A stretch of DNA of 64,000 bases, taken from positions 1 through 64,000 of the forward strand of contig JACRPQ010000002.1 of the NCBI GenBank assembly GCA_016223135.1, given 5' to 3'. This document shows positions 26,486-35,181 of the stretch, in pieces. Origin of the DNA: Chloroflexota bacterium (GTDB taxonomy: Bacteria > Chloroflexota > Anaerolineae > Anaerolineales > Villigracilaceae). Made by a program: the position numbers and the translations under genes. Positions within the stretch are counted from its first letter, which is position 1, and every line of letters starts with the position of its first letter. The notes below the pieces were generated by a model. That model ran no database searches. It was not told the DNA's origin and saw only the letters and a program-made list of their open reading frames with translations.

Positions 26486-26516
26486 GCTAAATCCATTCTT
26501 GTCCATCGAATAATGA

Positions 26517-26640
26517 GTCCACTGTGCTCTGTTGCAATCATCAAAAAAATCTGCGTAGTTTGCGCTCTCTTGCGCAAACCCGGCGGTAGAGACCGCCGAG
26601 TACGCTCGGAAAAATCCTTGCAACAGAGCAAGTCCACTGT
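26517..26640. repeat. Compound inverted repeat CTGTGCTCTGTTGCAA with internal AGAG-loop hairpin
   Basis: TGCTCTGTTGCAA (about 26525-26537) and its exact reverse complement TTGCAACAGAGCA (about 26618-26630) form the arms. Inside are TGCGCTCTCTTGCGCA and the hairpin CGGCGGT-AGAG-ACCGCCG (26581-26598), followed by AGTACGC. Related half-copies occur at 12465 and 35093. The gap 26486-26743 contains only this repeat. Confidence 0.65.
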
Positions 26641-26743
26641 AAAAAGACGATCATCCACGAAGAACACGAAGTACACAGGGAAATTTCAAAAGGAAGAGTT
26701 CAGAACCTTTGTGTCCTTCGTGGAAGGAAAATATTCAGTGCAG

Positions 26744-27814
26744 TCAATTGATTGATAAAGTCATATTACCCAGTATCTCCGCAATTTTCTCGCCTGCTTT
26801 ACCGTCGCCAAAGATGGGAGGCTGTTCGGCAGGCGGGGTAAAAGTCTTCCATTCGCGGACGATGGTCTCCACGTCCACGCCGACGAGTTTGTTCCAGCCG
26901 GCTTCGACGGTTTCGGTCCACTCGGTTTCGTCGCGCAGGGTAAGGCAGGGCCTTTGCATGAAGTACGCCTCGCGCTGGACTCCGCCCGAATCGGTGGCGA
27001 TGATGCGGGCATTCTCTTCCAATACCATCATGTCGAAATAGCCGAGGGGTTCGATGAGACGGATGTTGCCGCCGAAGCGCACGTCGAGTTTACCCAACGC
27101 GCCGCGCGTGCGCGGATGAACAGGGAAGACAACCGTCTCGCCGACCTGACTGAGGGCGGCGACGATGTTCGCCAGCCGTGCGGGGTCGTCGGTGTTAGCG
27201 GCGCGGTGGACGGTGACCAAGCCATAGGAAGCGGGAGCAAGCCCGAGCGTGGAAAGAATCGTTGATTTCCGTCGGGCAAGCGGACGGTTGGCAAGGTTGG
27301 CGTCCAGCATTACGTCGCCCACCCAATACACATTCTTTGTGACGCCTTCCGCCGCAAGATGGCGCACGGCGGTCTGGCTGACGCAAAAGAAGGCGGAAGC
27401 GAGACGGTCGGCGACGAGGCGGTTGATTTCTTCGGGCATGCGGCGGTCGAAACTGCGCTCGCCCGCTTCGATGTGGACGGTGGGGATGTGCAGTTTGCTT
27501 GCCGCCAATGCGCCCGCCAGGGTGGAGTTGGTGTCGCCGCGCACGATGACGCAGTCGGGCTTCTCTTTGAGGAGCACTTCCTCAAAGCGGACGAGGATTT
27601 CAGCGGTTTGACTCGCGTGCGAGCCGGAACCGACTTCGAGGTTGTAATCGGGCGCGGGGATGCCGAGTTCGTCGAAGAAGGTCTGCGACATGAGGTAGTC
27701 GTAGTGCTGACCGGTATGGACGAGGATTTCCTGATGGCGTTTGCGCAGGGCGCGGCTGACAGGCGCGGACTGAATGAATTCGGGTCGCGCCCCGACGACG
27801 GAGACGATTTTCAT
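26744..27814 (-). CDS. wecB: UDP-N-acetylglucosamine 2-epimerase (non-hydrolysing), WbpI-like subgroup
   Basis: 356 residues from the ATG at 27814. MKIVSVVGARPEFI, HTGQHYD (33-39), GDTNSTLAG (93-101), HIEAGERS (114-121) and PEEINR (about 127-132) are the family's UDP and catalytic motifs. It interconverts UDP-GlcNAc and UDP-ManNAc. The VGSGSHASQT and GDTNSTLAG wording is closer to enzymes acting on UDP-2,3-diacetamido-glucuronate (WbpI/WlbD type) than to E. coli WecB (which has GDTTTTLA). Together with the amino-sugar operon at 5.6-9.1 kb this suggests a ManNAc3NAc-type sugar; that is inference. It lies 7 nt after the GT87-like gene. Confidence 0.93.
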   Translation of the reverse strand: MKIVSVVGARPEFIQSAPVSRALRKRHQEILVHTGQHYDYLMSQTFFDELGIPAPDYNLEVGSGSHASQTAEILVRFEEVLLKEKPDCVIVRGDTNSTLAGALAASKLHIPTVHIEAGERSFDRRMPEEINRLVADRLASAFFCVSQTAVRHLAAEGVTKNVYWVGDVMLDANLANRPLARRKSTILSTLGLAPASYGLVTVHRAANTDDPARLANIVAALSQVGETVVFPVHPRTRGALGKLDVRFGGNIRLIEPLGYFDMMVLEENARIIATDSGGVQREAYFMQRPCLTLRDETEWTETVEAGWNKLVGVDVETIVREWKTFTPPAEQPPIFGDGKAGEKIAEILGNMTLSIN

Positions 27815-27821
27815 TGTTGTT

Positions 27822-29207
27822 CTATTCCATTCCTTGTTGAACATTTTCGGCAAATTCCGATCCCTGCCACGGCGCTCGATACAGCCAAGCCGATAGGGCA
27901 AGCATCAGGAGCATGGCAATGGACGAAAACGCTTCCAAGGAAGTCCAGGCTGGCGGGATGAAGGACAGGACTTCAAGCCGAGCAATCACCTTTCCGGGAA
28001 CGGTTGGAAAAAGGAGGAGAGAAAGTATGGCAGTCATTGTCAACGCCAGCACAATGGATGGAAATCTGCCAATCGCAAGGTCGCGGTTTTCAATCCATAC
28101 GACAAGGCAGGCTAAAAGGAAGAAGATCATGAAGGGCATGTCATGGACGCGGTGATAGGTGGTCAGGAATATTCCCAGAGTTAGGATGTTCAGGTCGTTC
28201 AGTCTCGCTGCGTTCTCGCTGAGTCCAGTTGTTTTACCGGGGACTTGTTGCCGGCTCATGAAGTAAACAATCACAACAAGGATGACGCCAAAAGAGAAGC
28301 CTTGCAAACGGACATCGGCGAATCGGGCGGACAGGTGAACACCTTCCTGAATGAAATTTACGCTAAACACTTGCAAATAAGCGCTGAGCGTATCCATCGG
28401 CGATCCCCATTTAAGCGGAACAAGCAAAAGTATGCCCACCACCTGAACAATGACGGCGACCAGAACGGAGCGATAATTTCGCTGCCGCAAGAAATACAGA
28501 AAAGCAGGCAGTCCCACCGAATATTTTGAAATGCCAAACCCAAGCAGAATGCCGGAAAGCAGCCATTTATCGTGGAACAACAAAGCCAGCACCAACAAAA
28601 AGAGACAAATCATGGTCTGCTGCCCAACAACCAGACCTTGCCGCACACCGTAAAAATTATAAAAGACCAACGCAAAAATCCATTTATCCAGCGTGTCGAG
28701 TTTGTGGCGATTATTCACCAGGCGGAGCGCCAACCAGGGAATTACCGCCGTGAAGATCAAATTGAGCGCCAGCCAGAGCCAGCGCGCCGTTTGCCATGAA
28801 AACCAGGAGAACAGCCCAATCAGCAGGTTCAACGGAGCGGTCATGGCAGGGACAACAATCATGGTCTGCGCGACCGGCGGCTGAGTGACAGTCACCCCGT
28901 CCAGGTATGTGACTGGCAGAGTAAGAGCGTATTCGGGAGCCGTAGGCTTATACGGATTACCCGAATCCGGCACAAGCGGATCCCAGTAAACAGGATCGGG
29001 GCTATTCAAAATCGCCGCATAGGGATTCACGCCCTGCCTGAGGTAATGACCGGCATACCAATATCCATGAAAATCGATTCCAGAATATTCCTTGGAGAGC
29101 GAATTGGCGAAGACCCAGGGAATGGTATATGCGGCGGTATTCAACAGCAGCGTCAATAACACTACCACTTTGGCAATAAAGTAAGGGGAAAGCCGGCTAA
29201 AAAACAT
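27822..29207 (-). CDS. GT87/DUF2029-like GT-C membrane glycosyltransferase
   Basis: 461 residues and about ten membrane helices. After helix one comes GIDFHGYWYAGHYLRQGVNPYA, the D-x-x-x-Y-W...G.NPY motif of DUF2029/GT87 polyprenyl-phosphate mannosyltransferases; FYNFYGVRQGLVVGQQ is the second conserved loop (QGQ-like). The enzyme should use a lipid-linked sugar donor on the outer face of the membrane. I use the ATG at 29207, just before the first hydrophobic segment; the longer frame (to 29342) adds a basic repeat-derived stretch and overlaps deoB. Confidence 0.82.
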   Translation of the reverse strand: MFFSRLSPYFIAKVVVLLTLLLNTAAYTIPWVFANSLSKEYSGIDFHGYWYAGHYLRQGVNPYAAILNSPDPVYWDPLVPDSGNPYKPTAPEYALTLPVTYLDGVTVTQPPVAQTMIVVPAMTAPLNLLIGLFSWFSWQTARWLWLALNLIFTAVIPWLALRLVNNRHKLDTLDKWIFALVFYNFYGVRQGLVVGQQTMICLFLLVLALLFHDKWLLSGILLGFGISKYSVGLPAFLYFLRQRNYRSVLVAVIVQVVGILLLVPLKWGSPMDTLSAYLQVFSVNFIQEGVHLSARFADVRLQGFSFGVILVVIVYFMSRQQVPGKTTGLSENAARLNDLNILTLGIFLTTYHRVHDMPFMIFFLLACLVVWIENRDLAIGRFPSIVLALTMTAILSLLLFPTVPGKVIARLEVLSFIPPAWTSLEAFSSIAMLLMLALSAWLYRAPWQGSEFAENVQQGME

Positions 29208-29334
29208 GGGCGTTTGAATCAATCGTTGATGTTCCACACCGCTTCGACACTTGTGCCGCGCCGAGTGTGGGGAGAGTAGTACGGAGAAGGCACCTGAATG
29301 ACGAGAACTTTTGAGACGTCCTGCGCAGCGTGTG

Positions 29335-30516
29335 TCAATCAATCACATTTTGCAGAAAACTCTTACCGATGGGCTGAGGTTCGAGCGAGAAGATTTCAGC
29401 CAGCGTGCCGGCAATGTCGGCGAGGGTGTCGCGGTCGCCAAGGTCCACGCCATGCTTGATGTTCGGTCCGAACGCCAGCAAGGGGACGTATTCGCGCGAG
29501 TGGTCGGTGCCAGGCGTGGTGGGGTCCACGCCGTGATCGCCGGTGACGATGACCAGGTCGCCGGGCTGGAGGCGTTTTTGAATTTCGGGGAGGTACGCGT
29601 CGAACTGCTCGAGGGCGTCGGCATAGCCGCGCGGGTCGTTGCGGTGACCGTAGATCATGTCGAACTCAATGAGGTTGACGAACAGCAAGCCTTCGAAGTC
29701 TTCTTCCAGCAGGGTGAGCGTAACGTCGAGGCTTTCCTTGTTGGTCAGCACATGATTCTTCTTGGTGATGCCCTGATGGTTGAAGATGTCGTCAATCTTG
29801 CCGACGGAGTACACGTCTTTGCCGGCTGCCACGAGTTTCTGCATCATGGTCGGATATTCGGGATTGCGCGGATAGTCCCTGCGGTGGGCAGTGCGCTTGA
29901 AGGTTTCGGGCGAGTCGCCCAGGAACGGACGGGCAATGACGCGCCCGACGCCATGTTCGCCCTGCAAAATGTCACGGGCAATTTGGCACATGCGGTACAG
30001 TTCTTCGAGCGGAATGATTTCCTCGTGCGCGGCAATCTGAAAGACGCTGTCGGCGGAGGTATAGACGATGGGATTGCCCGTCCGCATGTGTTCCATGCCC
30101 AGTTCCTTGAGGATTTCGGTGCCGGAGGCGGGTTTGTTGCCCAGCACATCGCGCCCGATTGCCTTGCGGAACGGGTCCAGCACTTCGGGCGGGAAACCGT
30201 TTGGGTAGGTGGGAAAAGCCACCGGCAGGTAGATGCCCATCATCTCCCAGTGACCGATGACCGTGTCCTTGCCTGCCGAGCGGGGCTGGAACCTGCCGAA
30301 CGCGCCCTTTGCGCGCGGGTTGGGCGGCACGCCCTGAATGGAGGTGATATTGCCCAAGCCGAGTTCGTACATATTGGGCGTATTCAACCCGCCGATGGCG
30401 CGCGCCACGTTGCCGAGCGAGTTACTGCCCACATCGCCATACGCCGCCGCATCGGGCGCTTCGCCCGCGCCTACGCCGTCCAGCACAATCACCGTCACAC
30501 GATTCAATTTCGTCAT
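29335..30516 (-). CDS. deoB: Phosphopentomutase
   Basis: 393 residues. This manganese-dependent enzyme interconverts ribose-1-/deoxyribose-1-phosphate and the 5-phosphates in nucleoside salvage. All hallmarks are present: VIVLDGVGAGEAPDA (metal Asp13), GKDTVIGHWEMMG (phospho-Thr segment), EFDMIYGHRND, VTGDHGVDPTTPGTDHSRE with the Asp-His pair and the third His. Length is normal. The ATG at 30516 has GGAGAG 4 nt upstream and comes 1 nt after the stop of a GT-C gene, so a housekeeping salvage enzyme is translated from what looks like a glycan operon. It belongs to the same alkaline phosphatase superfamily as several neighbours, but its identity is clear. Confidence 0.97.
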   Translation of the reverse strand: MTKLNRVTVIVLDGVGAGEAPDAAAYGDVGSNSLGNVARAIGGLNTPNMYELGLGNITSIQGVPPNPRAKGAFGRFQPRSAGKDTVIGHWEMMGIYLPVAFPTYPNGFPPEVLDPFRKAIGRDVLGNKPASGTEILKELGMEHMRTGNPIVYTSADSVFQIAAHEEIIPLEELYRMCQIARDILQGEHGVGRVIARPFLGDSPETFKRTAHRRDYPRNPEYPTMMQKLVAAGKDVYSVGKIDDIFNHQGITKKNHVLTNKESLDVTLTLLEEDFEGLLFVNLIEFDMIYGHRNDPRGYADALEQFDAYLPEIQKRLQPGDLVIVTGDHGVDPTTPGTDHSREYVPLLAFGPNIKHGVDLGDRDTLADIAGTLAEIFSLEPQPIGKSFLQNVID

Positions 30517-30517
30517 A

Positions 30518-31864
30518 TCACTCTCCAACATTAATCAATCTTTGAAAAACGGGGAACTTCACCGAAAGCCGCTGCGCCAAATCGTGCAATGCCAGCGCGG
30601 CAAATGGGATCATCACGGCGTCCACGGGCAGGCGGTAGCGGATGAGCGTCCACGTCAGGATATGCACGCCCGAATAGACCAGCGCGAACAGGAGCAGCAG
30701 TCCCTGCGGGGAAAACACGAGCGACCAGAAAGGTTTCTTGCGAACGCCCAGGACCAGTCCATAGAGCATGAACGGCAGGAACACGCCGAAACTTCCGATG
30801 CGCGAGATGTTGCTCAACGTGCTGGACTCGGACGAGTACCAGAACATGAAGTAAGGCGGGATGCGGCTCAACGATAACAGGACGTAACGCTTCGGGTCCT
30901 GGACGACGAACTGGATGCCCCTCTTGAGCAGTTCACTGTCGAGCGCCGCTTCGTCCAAATGACGGACCTCTTCCGGAATCATTGCCTGATATTCAGGCGT
31001 GGAAAGGATAGGGATGAACTTCGTCCCATAGAGCGGATGGTTGCCCCAGAAGAAGGCGTAGCCCGAATTGGTGTTAAGCAAAACGAAGCGGTGAAAGCGT
31101 GCGTAGTTGAAAAGCGTAATCGGCAGGACGAAGGAGAGAATCAAGGCGAAGGATAAGGCAGTGGGAAGCAGAGGCAGGCTGCGGCGGAGTCGGAAGCGGA
31201 CAATCCACATCCACAGGAAGAGGAAGGGCAGGAAGAGCAGAAAGACCTGCCGCAGTGTAACCGTGAGTCCCAAAGAAATCCCCAGCGCAAGACCAAGGGC
31301 GAGGTCGCGTTTGCGGTCGGCGTTTTCCGCCAGCTGCATGGCGAAGTAGAGACTGAACAAAATGCCCGTGATGTAGAACGGCTCGGTCATGAGCGCCGCG
31401 CCGTAATAGACGTAGTAGATGTAGATGGAAACGATGGCGGCGGCGATGAGAGCGACGTTCCTGCCGAAGATTTTTTCGCCGATGCGCCAGGTGATATACG
31501 GATGCAGCACGCCGACGATGATTGCCTGCAGGATGCGCCCCGCCAGCGGATAGACGCCGAAGAGCGCGTACACGCCGGTCAGATAGAGGGTATAGGGGAA
31601 GGACCAATGCGCCGTCGGTTCGCCTGCGCGGGTGAGGGGCCACCACAACTCGCCGAACGTGAAGCCGTGCCCGCCCAGCAGGCGGAGGGCAAGGTTGTGA
31701 TACGAGACCTGGTCGAAGATGCCGGGCAGTTCCACCACTTGGTTGCCCATGAGGAATGCCACAATCACCCGCAAAACAACCGAGACGAAGAGAATCGCCG
31801 TCAGGGGCTGCGCCTTGATGCGGTTGAAGAAGGCTTTGCGGTTGGTCTGATTTTCGCTGTTCAT
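30518..31864 (-). CDS. GT39/ArnT-like GT-C membrane glycosyltransferase
   Basis: 448 residues. Helix one (about 20-40) is followed by GIFDQVSYHNLALRLLGGHGFTF, the acidic loop typical of ArnT/GT39-like proteins from this kind of bacterium, then about nine helices, with YYGAALMTEPFYI containing the conserved MTEP-type motif. It probably transfers a sugar from a polyprenyl-phosphate donor outside the membrane. AAGGATAT precedes the ATG. It ends immediately before deoB. The gap upstream of it is a repeat insertion, so a promoter may lie within that repeat or upstream of it. Confidence 0.85.
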   Translation of the reverse strand: MNSENQTNRKAFFNRIKAQPLTAILFVSVVLRVIVAFLMGNQVVELPGIFDQVSYHNLALRLLGGHGFTFGELWWPLTRAGEPTAHWSFPYTLYLTGVYALFGVYPLAGRILQAIIVGVLHPYITWRIGEKIFGRNVALIAAAIVSIYIYYVYYGAALMTEPFYITGILFSLYFAMQLAENADRKRDLALGLALGISLGLTVTLRQVFLLFLPFLFLWMWIVRFRLRRSLPLLPTALSFALILSFVLPITLFNYARFHRFVLLNTNSGYAFFWGNHPLYGTKFIPILSTPEYQAMIPEEVRHLDEAALDSELLKRGIQFVVQDPKRYVLLSLSRIPPYFMFWYSSESSTLSNISRIGSFGVFLPFMLYGLVLGVRKKPFWSLVFSPQGLLLLFALVYSGVHILTWTLIRYRLPVDAVMIPFAALALHDLAQRLSVKFPVFQRLINVGE

Positions 31865-31880
31865 ATATCCTTTATGCGTA

Positions 31881-32021
31881 TTCGGCGCTCTCTTGCGCCG
31901 GCGGACACGTTGGAGAGTGTTTCTTAAGTCCTTTTTTGTACACGGATTTCACGGATAAATCCTTTAAAAATCCGTGTTTGTCCGTGTACTTGAGAAACAG
32001 TCTCTTAGAGAACGCTCCCTA
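31881..32021. repeat. MITE-like element inserted in an AGAG-type hairpin
   Basis: AGAGTGTTTC (31914-31923) and its imperfect partner GAAACAGTCTCT (from 31994) bound an imperfect palindrome with arms GTACACGGATTTCACGG and TGTTTGTCCGTGTAC. On both sides are the halves of a GGCGCTCTCTTGCGCC / CGTTAGAGAACG...CTACGC hairpin repeat. The TAG stop of the gene at 32019 is the reverse complement of the CTA in this tail. The terminal sequence resembles the ends of the insertion at 49259-49388. Confidence 0.6.
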
Positions 32022-33248
32022 CGCATCCTCGTAAATCGGCTGCATGGCAGATAAGACTGCCTGCCAGTCGTACTTCGTCGTTGCCAGTTTTCTTCCATTC
32101 GATGCCAGTTTGTCCTGCAGGGAAGCATCCTGCAAAAGTTCCACCGTGCGGCTGGAAAATTCGGCGGGCGTATCCGCCACAAGAACATCATGACCATGCG
32201 TGCCGTGAATGCCCTCCAAGCCGACGGTGGTGGTGACGACAGGCATGGCGTAGGCAAAGGCTTCGAGGATGCGCACCCGCATCCCCCCGCCCGCCCGCAC
32301 CGGCACCACCATGAGCGCGCTCTCTTCCAGGTAGGGACGCAGGTCGTCCACATAGCCGGTGACTTTGATGACGCCGGGGTTACGCTCCGCCAACTCGATG
32401 AAATCCGCCGGCGGGTTCTTGCCGATGATGGTCAGCGCGGCGTCTGGCACACGCTCCCTCACCAGCGGAAAGACCTCGTTGAAGAACCAGCGGATGCCGT
32501 CGGCGTTGGGCGGATAGTGCAGCGTGCCGAGCGTGACGATGTTGCGCGAGCCGGGTCTGCGGCGCACAGGCTGGAGTTTCTGCGTATCCACTGCAATCGG
32601 GATGACGGTGACGGGCGCAATGCGGGCGTCTGTTCCCGCTTTGGAAAAGTACAGCGCCTCTTCGAGCAGACTGCGGTCAATATCGGTGACAGCGAGGACG
32701 TGATCCACCGTTCGCAGCAGTTCGCCTTCGTATCGTTTGACGCGCGCCGCCTCGACGGAGAGAATCGGCTTGAGAAACCAGCGGGCGTTGTCCTTCATCC
32801 GCTCCACGATGGTCCAAACGGCGTTATGCGCGTCGAAAATGACCTTGGGCTTTTTGTCCGCCACTGCCGCCCCTCGCAGGGCAAACTGCACCATCGTCAA
32901 CTGGTCGGCATGGATGAAGTGAAAGTCGTTTTCCCGCACCAGCCGGTTCACCGTCTCCTGCATCGGGCGCAGGTCGTCGCGCTCGATGAGGAACGGGCGT
33001 CCCGTGAGGTAACTTCTCAGCATGTAAAAGGCGTCCGCAAGCCGCGACCTGCGAATCGGTACAGCATGAACCGCTTTGCATATCATTTGCAGGGCGGGCA
33101 GGTGCTGCACTTCTTCTGGACGGACAAACGATACAAGAGTTACAGAATGTCCCTGCCCAACCAATGCGCGAATGACGTGCCAGGTCTTCACCTTCGGTCC
33201 CGCGTCGGGCGGGAAGGGAACGATTTGCGTGAGGAAGAGAATGTTCAT
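32019..33248 (-). CDS. GT4-family glycosyltransferase (stp1-like)
   Basis: 409 residues from the ATG at 33248 (MNILFLTQIVPFPPDAGPKVK). The N-terminal start and HVIRALVGQGHSVTLVSF match the PEP-CTERM/EpsH1-associated GT4 group. The donor half has VIPIAVDTQKL, TLHYPPNADGIRWFFNEVFP and RVRILEAFAYAMPVVTTTVGLEG with the catalytic-site Glu. Cytoplasmic. The frame to 33305 has no additional support. It is the last gene of the 32-37.8 kb group; its stop codon lies in a hairpin repeat. Donor and acceptor unknown. Confidence 0.9.
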   Translation of the reverse strand: MNILFLTQIVPFPPDAGPKVKTWHVIRALVGQGHSVTLVSFVRPEEVQHLPALQMICKAVHAVPIRRSRLADAFYMLRSYLTGRPFLIERDDLRPMQETVNRLVRENDFHFIHADQLTMVQFALRGAAVADKKPKVIFDAHNAVWTIVERMKDNARWFLKPILSVEAARVKRYEGELLRTVDHVLAVTDIDRSLLEEALYFSKAGTDARIAPVTVIPIAVDTQKLQPVRRRPGSRNIVTLGTLHYPPNADGIRWFFNEVFPLVRERVPDAALTIIGKNPPADFIELAERNPGVIKVTGYVDDLRPYLEESALMVVPVRAGGGMRVRILEAFAYAMPVVTTTVGLEGIHGTHGHDVLVADTPAEFSSRTVELLQDASLQDKLASNGRKLATTKYDWQAVLSAMQPIYEDA

Positions 33249-33353
33249 AGAGTTCAAAAAAACATCCGCCAATCCTCGCAATTCTGCACGAAACCAGAAC
33301 GACAAATCCCGGATCGCTTCGCAGAGATTGGCGAAGATCAGCGGACAAAAATA

Positions 33354-34310
33354 CTACTTCAAGTTAAGGCACAATCCCATCACTTCGAGATTCGAGCGCA
33401 ATTCCTTCTTTGCCTGGTCGTTGCGGCTGGGGACGAAGAACAGCACGCACCACACCAACAGTTTCAACAGGCTCATCACGAAGAACATCGCCCGCAGGAG
33501 CAATGTTTGGAAAAAGCCGTAATTTTTCTTGTAGAACATCATCTTGCCGCGATAGACCATCTTGCGCCGCTTCCAACGGTCCATGCTCCGCCCGCCAAAG
33601 TGGATGATGGCGGAGTTCGGCAGGAAGACCACCTTCCAGCCTGCCTTGTTCAGGCGATACTGCAAATCCGCCTCGTCGCCGTAGATGAAATAACTCTCGT
33701 CGAGCAAGCCCACCTCTTCCAGCGCGGCACGGCGCACCAGCAGGCACGCCGAACTCATCCAGCCTGTCTCTTTGATTTCGTTCGAGTCGCCGTGCGAGGG
33801 ATAGCCGGGCCACAACATCTCGCCGATGTGCGTCACAATCAGGAACTCCTCCAGCAGAGTGGAAAACGGCGCGTATCCCGATTGGAACGAACCGTCGGGG
33901 TTGAGCAGTTTTCCCGCCGCCGCGCCCGCTTCGGGATGCGCATCCAGATACTCCACCAGCACATCCAGCGCAGGACCGTTCACAATCGTATCGTTGTTCA
34001 ACAGCAGCACATAACGTCCGTTCGTCGCCTCGATGCCCTGATTGCTCGCCTTGCCCAACCCCACATTGCCCGCATTTTGAATCAACTTCACCTGCGGATA
34101 CTTCTCCGCCAGCATCTGCTGACTGCCGTCCGTCGAGCCGTTGTCCACCACCACCACATCGAACGAACTCTTCAGCCCGCCTTCATAGAGAGACTTCAAA
34201 CACGGATCGAGATATGCCTTATTGTTCCAGCACACCAGCACAACAGACATATCCACGACTGCTTCAGCGCTTCGCTTCTGGACCTTGGACTGGGTCGCCG
34301 TTTCAGACAT
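33354..34310 (-). CDS. GT2-family glycosyltransferase, rhamnosyltransferase-like, with C-terminal membrane helix
   Basis: 318 residues. DMSVVLVCWNNKAYL, VVVDNGSTDGS, LLLNNDT (the metal-binding DxD equivalent) and YGDEADLQYRLNKAGW (catalytic ED motif) define a WbbL/RfbN-like GT2. The C-terminal LLLRAMFFVMSLLKLLVWCVLFFV is hydrophobic enough to hold it at the membrane. GGGAGGAATAG sits immediately before the ATG and overlaps the end of the nucleotidyltransferase gene, so the two are coupled. A deoxyhexose donor would fit the neighbouring nucleotidyltransferase, but the sugar is not determined. Confidence 0.9.
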   Translation of the reverse strand: MSETATQSKVQKRSAEAVVDMSVVLVCWNNKAYLDPCLKSLYEGGLKSSFDVVVVDNGSTDGSQQMLAEKYPQVKLIQNAGNVGLGKASNQGIEATNGRYVLLLNNDTIVNGPALDVLVEYLDAHPEAGAAAGKLLNPDGSFQSGYAPFSTLLEEFLIVTHIGEMLWPGYPSHGDSNEIKETGWMSSACLLVRRAALEEVGLLDESYFIYGDEADLQYRLNKAGWKVVFLPNSAIIHFGGRSMDRWKRRKMVYRGKMMFYKKNYGFFQTLLLRAMFFVMSLLKLLVWCVLFFVPSRNDQAKKELRSNLEVMGLCLNLK

Positions 34311-35066
34311 CTATTCCTCCCCTCGATATTTGCGGTCCAGTTCGGCAATCTCATCGTAGGTACCGAGATCAATGTATGTGCCGTTCTCCATGTGCACGCC
34401 TTTGAACTTCATCCCCAGCGCGATGGCGTCGTTCATGATTTTCGCAAAATCGGAGATGCCCTCATCAAAGACGCACTTGTGCAAATACTCGGTGAACTTC
34501 GGACGCCAGACGATACACCCCCACATCTGAGTCAGGTCGGTTTGCCTGGGCTTGTCCACAATCTCGAGGACGCGGTTGTTCCCGTCCATGCGCACCATGC
34601 CGAACTTTTCGGGGCGGTCGGTGGTGAACATGCCCAACAGCACATCGTCCTCGGGCGAGGCGGCGGCATAGACCCGCTTGAAGATGTCGTTGGGCTTCAT
34701 GAGCGTATCTGCCATGCCGAAGAAAACCGTCTTGCCTTTTACGAGGTGATACGCCGAATCCAGCGCGTGCGCCAGCCCCGGCGAAGTGGACTTGGTCTTG
34801 CCTTCCACCACTTCCTGCACCACATAACTGATGTCACAGCCGAAGCGCATCCCGTTGCCGAAATAGCCAATCAACTGGTGCTTGGTCTCATTGATGACAA
34901 AGACAATGTGCTTCAACCCGGCATTCACCAGATTATCTACTACAAACTGTGAAATGGGCTTGTAATGATTGTTGCGAATGACGGGATACAATTCCTTCGG
35001 ATACGGCAAACCAAGCCGAACGCCCTTCCCCGCGGCGGGGATCAAACCAATCAATTCCTCCATCAT
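34311..35066 (-). CDS. Sugar-1-phosphate nucleotidyltransferase
   Basis: 251 residues. LIPAAGKGVRLGLPYPKELYPV near the N terminus is the NTP-binding signature of this family (G-x-G-x-R...PK); the later Asp in FGMADTLMKP binds metal. It makes an NDP-sugar from NTP and a sugar-1-phosphate; glucose-1-phosphate with dTTP or UTP is the commonest case. The ATG at 35066 (or 35063) follows GAGAGG. It is adjacent to and coupled with the GT2 at 33354. The base and sugar preference are not decidable from sequence alone, and the dTDP-rhamnose pathway genes that usually accompany RmlA are absent from this window. Confidence 0.9.
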   Translation of the reverse strand: MMEELIGLIPAAGKGVRLGLPYPKELYPVIRNNHYKPISQFVVDNLVNAGLKHIVFVINETKHQLIGYFGNGMRFGCDISYVVQEVVEGKTKSTSPGLAHALDSAYHLVKGKTVFFGMADTLMKPNDIFKRVYAAASPEDDVLLGMFTTDRPEKFGMVRMDGNNRVLEIVDKPRQTDLTQMWGCIVWRPKFTEYLHKCVFDEGISDFAKIMNDAIALGMKFKGVHMENGTYIDLGTYDEIAELDRKYRGEE

Positions 35067-35092
35067 GACCTCTCTATAAAAGATATATCGGT

Positions 35093-35171
35093 TTTGCTCT
35101 GTTGCAAAATTCCTGGGAAACGTACCCGGCGCAACTACTGTCAGTTCTGCGCTGGAGAGCGCAGAATACGC
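35093..35171. repeat. TGCTCTGTTGCAA half-repeat and 9-bp-stem hairpin
   Basis: TTGCTCTGTTGCAA starts at about 35094. Downstream, TTCTGCGCT (35145-35153), GGAG, AGCGCAGAA (35158-35166) is a perfect 9-bp stem followed by TACGCA. It is in the gap between the O-antigen-ligase-like gene and the nucleotidyltransferase. Confidence 0.6.
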
Positions 35172-35181
35172 AACCGACTTT

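Noticed and set aside
32190-34952. 920-codon open frame on the plus strand
   Set aside because: It is antisense to three well-supported genes (GT4, GT2, nucleotidyltransferase), has a His/Gln/Arg-rich low-information translation and no recognisable motif.
34311-35066. RmlA specifically (dTDP-rhamnose pathway)
   Set aside because: The family match is clear but RmlB/C/D are not in the window and sequence alone does not give the nucleotide, so I left it generic.
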